Origin: Irpex lacteus
Lineage: Eukaryota; Basidiomycota; Agaricomycetes; Polyporales; Irpicaceae
Direction: 5' to 3'
Assembly: GCA_001986395.2 (NCBI GenBank)
Contig: MQVO02000205.1
Location: forward strand, 1 to 14,734
Length of the DNA: 14,734 nucleotides
Program-made: the position numbers and the translations under genes
Notes under the pieces: model-generated
What the model saw: only the letters and a program-made list of their open reading frames with translations
Databases searched by the model: none
Told to the model about the DNA's origin: nothing
In this document: one piece after another, positions 13,448-14,734 of the stretch
How positions within the stretch are numbered: the stretch's first letter is position 1
Layout: each line of letters opens with the position of its first letter

Positions 13448-13465
13448 TGGGCCCCACTTGATTTA
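13448..13465 (+). repeat. 18-base repeat shared with 5031-5048
   Basis: TGGGCCCCACTTGATTTA occurs exactly at both places. GGGCCCCAC is repeated again at 13469-13477. The other copy marks the broken edge of a LAGLIDADG fragment. Confidence 0.85.
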
Positions 13466-13480
13466 TAAGGGCCCCACATT

Positions 13481-13507
13481 CCACAATCCACAATCCACAA
13501 TCCACAA
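13481..13507 (+). repeat. CCACAAT heptamer tandem repeat
   Basis: Three perfect CCACAAT units and a fourth CCACAAA, leading straight into a G-rich block. Confidence 0.9.
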
Positions 13508-13510
13508 AGT

Positions 13511-13528
13511 GGGCTGGGGTGGGCTGGG
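13511..13528 (+). other. G-quadruplex motif
   Basis: GGGCTGGGGTGGGCTGGG has four runs of three or four G separated by one or two bases, a canonical intramolecular quadruplex pattern. More G runs follow to 13554. Strand asymmetry like this is unusual in so AT-rich a molecule. Confidence 0.8.
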
Positions 13529-13609
13529 CTGGCGTGGGCGGCAAGGAGGGGTGGGCAAATTTATTAAATATATATTCTTTTTTTGATTTTATTTCTTCCC
13601 TTTTTTTTT

Positions 13610-13639
13610 AATTAAATTAAATTAAATTAAATTAAATTA
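13610..13639 (+). repeat. TAAAT tandem repeat
   Basis: About six TAAAT units, next to a T run, apparently a degenerate AT-type hairpin expanded by slippage. Confidence 0.85.
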
Positions 13640-13784
13640 TTAAAAAGAAAAAGACCAAAATATATTATTACTTATAAAAATTATAAGAAAATAATACATG
13701 CCCCCCTTTTTTTATTTATAGAGGGCAGTGCAACGTTAGCTCTGGAAAAGAAAGTTAAATCTAACTTTCCTTTATTCTTTTTCT

Positions 13785-13815
13785 CCTTTTTTTTTATTAT
13801 TATAAAATAAAAAGG
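13785..13815 (+). repeat. AT-type hairpin near trnE
   Basis: CCTTTTTTTTTATTATTATA on the left and AAAATAAAAAGG on the right, 20 bases beyond the 3' end of minus-strand trnE. Confidence 0.6.
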
Positions 13816-13834
13816 CATAAAGAAATTAAGAATA

Positions 13835-13905
13835 TAGTCTTTATCAGAATCGAACTGATACTTGCTACGTGAAGGGTAGCTGTACTGCCTTTATACAAAA
13901 AGACC
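13835..13905 (-). tRNA. trnE: tRNA-Glu (UUC)
   Basis: The acceptor is GGTCTTT/AAAGACT (a G-U at pair 1), the D arm GTA/TAC, the anticodon stem GCTAC/GTAGC with loop CCTTCAC (anticodon UUC), and the T arm ATCAG-TTCGATT-CTGAT. Length is 71 bases including the discriminator A. It is the last of a minus-strand trnL-trnM-trnE block. Confidence 0.94.
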
Positions 13906-13925
13906 CGGTCTTTATTTTATTTCTA

Positions 13926-13997
13926 TTGCGGCATCAGGAATTGAACCTGCTCTAACAGCTCATGAGGCTATTGTGCCAACCTTTACACTATACCGCA
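13926..13997 (-). tRNA. trnM: tRNA-Met (CAU)
   Basis: The acceptor is TGCGGTA/TGCCGCA, the D arm GTG/CAC, the anticodon stem ATAGC/GCTGT with loop CTCATGA (anticodon CAU), and the T arm GCAGG-TTCAATT-CCTGA with one mismatched outer pair. Length is 72 bases. It lies 20 bases from trnE on the same strand. Initiator and elongator roles cannot be told apart here. Confidence 0.93.
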
Positions 13998-14038
13998 TGT
14001 ATGGACACTATCTTATTATTAAGATTTTATTTTTGTTT

Positions 14039-14121
14039 TACGAACAAAGAGACTTGAACTCTTAAGGGATATTCCCACTTCTACTTAAGAGAAGATTGTT
14101 TACCAATTTCAACATGTTCGT
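14039..14121 (-). tRNA. trnL: tRNA-Leu (UAA)
   Basis: The acceptor ACGAACA/TGTTCGT is perfect. The D arm is TTG/CAA, and the anticodon stem CTTCT/AGAAG has loop CTTAAGT (anticodon UAA). A long variable arm folds as GGGA/TCCC, and the T arm is AAGAG-TTCAAGT-CTCTT. The class II shape and anticodon fix the identity. Length is 83 bases. An AT-type hairpin begins three bases upstream of its 5' end. Confidence 0.95.
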
Positions 14122-14123
14122 TT

Positions 14124-14148
14124 CCTTTTTTTTAATTAAAAAAAAAGG
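14124..14148 (+). repeat. AT-type hairpin abutting trnL
   Basis: CCTTTTTTTTAATT and its inverse end in GG, only three bases from the 5' end of minus-strand trnL. Confidence 0.75.
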
Positions 14149-14283
14149 GAGGGAAGGGCAAAATCTAATAATCTAATTATAATATTTTATTTTATTTAAT
14201 TATAAGACTCTTTTTAATTCTATTCTTTTATTAATACCCGGCTTTATTCTTAAATCCACAATCATCTTGTTTATTTTGGAGGA

Positions 14284-14650
14284 TTAGCGTAAAGTAGAGT
14301 AAAGAAAGATAAGAACAGTTAAAATGTGACACCCAAAGAACAATTCATCTGTTTCTTCAATAGCACCTTCTATCTTTTTAGGACAGTTATTCAATTTATT
14401 ACCCCAAAAAACTAGTTAGAATTAATTCATCCGGTAAAGCGACCCTAGTTTTTTGGGTTGAGTCGCTGAACAGCTATAGGTGTAGGTATATTATGAAATA
14501 CATTGTTTCAACTAACTAGTACCCAACCAACACCTAGTGCAATAAACTGTAACAGCTAGTGAAGTAGGAGATTTACTATTAGCTGATCCTATTTGTAAGC
14601 CTTTACTCCCTTTACGAAGTGCTAAATCAATTGATTTTAGATTCTGAGCT
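14284..14650 (-). pseudogene. Decayed plasmid-like membrane ORF, relic (d), split by a palindrome
   Basis: On the minus strand the first part (14650 to about 14560) reads NLKSIDLALRKGSKGLQIGS and ANSKSPTS. After a frameshift comes LLQFIALGVGWVLVSWNNVF and HNIPTPIAVQRLN, with TGA as Trp. Palindrome copy 11 then interrupts. Beyond it the frame continues NKLNNCPKKIEGAIEETDEL, then FFGCHILTVLIFLYSTLR and TAA at 14284-14286. Joining the flanks across the palindrome gives a smooth reading, which suggests insertion into an existing gene. Two membrane segments are visible. The protein type resembles hydrophobic plasmid ORFs; the function is unknown. Confidence 0.5.
14402..14457 (+). repeat. Dispersed palindrome, copy 11 (long form, orientation A, with loop insert)
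   Basis: Standard arms, but the centre has CATCCGGTAAAGCGAC where TAATT is expected, giving a 56-base element. It interrupts the decayed ORF at 14284-14650. Confidence 0.93.
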
Positions 14651-14652
14651 CC

Positions 14653-14700
14653 CCCCAAAAAAACTAGTTAGAATTAATTCTAATTCCTAGTTTTTTGGGG
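14653..14700 (+). repeat. Dispersed palindrome, copy 12 (long form, orientation A)
   Basis: Complete copy with CCCCAAAAAAACTAG and CTAGTTTTTTGGGG arms, identical in centre to copy 4. It lies directly at the upstream edge of decayed ORF relic (d). Confidence 0.95.
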
Positions 14701-14734
14701 ATGTATAGAAATTTTTAATAATAAACAACATCTT

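Larger units (their letters stand above)
13148..13834. other. Non-coding region upstream of cox2 with hairpins and GC clusters
   Basis: No gene is seen in about 690 bases. It holds an AT-type hairpin flanked by pyrimidine and purine runs (13236-13280), a GC-rich block at 13436-13556, a TAAAT tandem repeat, and a hairpin at 13785-13815. The density of structure, between a tRNA block and a protein gene on the same strand, makes it a candidate control region. No origin or promoter consensus is recognised. Confidence 0.5.

Noticed and set aside
108..14700. The palindromes as a CRISPR array
   Set aside because: Spacing is irregular, copies are far apart and in both orientations, and the repeats are near-perfect palindromes in mitochondrial DNA.
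108..14700. The palindromes as transcription terminators
   Set aside because: Several lie inside rns, rnl and reading frames, which does not fit a terminator role; a processing role is not excluded.

Overview
This window looks like a piece of a fungal mitochondrial genome, probably of a basidiomycete. The base composition is very AT-rich. A mitochondrial-type small-subunit rRNA (rns) and parts of a large-subunit rRNA (rnl) can be read. cox2 is fungal in type, and there are mitochondrial tRNAs, LAGLIDADG and GIY-YIG homing endonuclease remains, and remains of a family B DNA polymerase (dpo) of the linear mitochondrial plasmid type. Several reading frames only make sense if TGA codes for Trp (fungal mitochondrial code 4), notably at 2552-2848, 6822-7223 and 9576-9809. 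The phylum is an inference.

Layout. 1-770: intergenic DNA with two palindromes and short decayed reading frames. 770-2480 (minus): rns, carrying a palindrome in a variable helix. 2552-2848 (minus): an unrecognised 98-codon frame. 2900-3850: palindromes, a tRNA-like sequence and decayed frames. 3840-4346 (minus): a LAGLIDADG gene. 4352-6400 (plus): two rnl segments (domain IV to the start of V, and domain VI) separated by endonuclease and dpo debris; the peptidyl-transferase core is not between them. 6822-7223 (plus): a plasmid-like membrane protein with its 5' end cut by a half palindrome. 7250-8375: trnV and trnH (minus), trnA (plus), three broken tRNA-like sequences and a 130-base inverted-repeat element. 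8519-9809: dpo and plasmid debris with a pentanucleotide repeat. 9954-11189: fragments of several endonucleases or unknown frames. 11488-11640 (minus): a nad5 fragment with an in-frame stop. 12350-12916 (minus): the 5' two thirds of cox2. 13147-13834: non-coding DNA with hairpins, heptamer repeats and a G-quadruplex motif. 13835-14121 (minus): trnE, trnM, trnL. 14284-14650 (minus): a decayed frame split by a palindrome.

The most striking feature is a dispersed palindrome of about 41-48 bases, with outer arms CCCCAAAAAACTAG and CTAGTTTTTTGGGG. There are 12 complete copies and 4 half copies, in two orientations and two length classes. It lies inside rns, splits a reading frame, supplies stop codons and truncates a gene, so it behaves like a small mobile or recombinogenic element. 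A second, AT-type hairpin (CC-T run-A run-GG) sits beside or inside tRNAs.

The clearly usable genes are rns, cox2 (incomplete here), the six well-folded tRNAs and perhaps the LAGLIDADG gene. Much of the rest appears to be degraded plasmid and intron material. No database search was possible; family assignments rest on recognised motifs.
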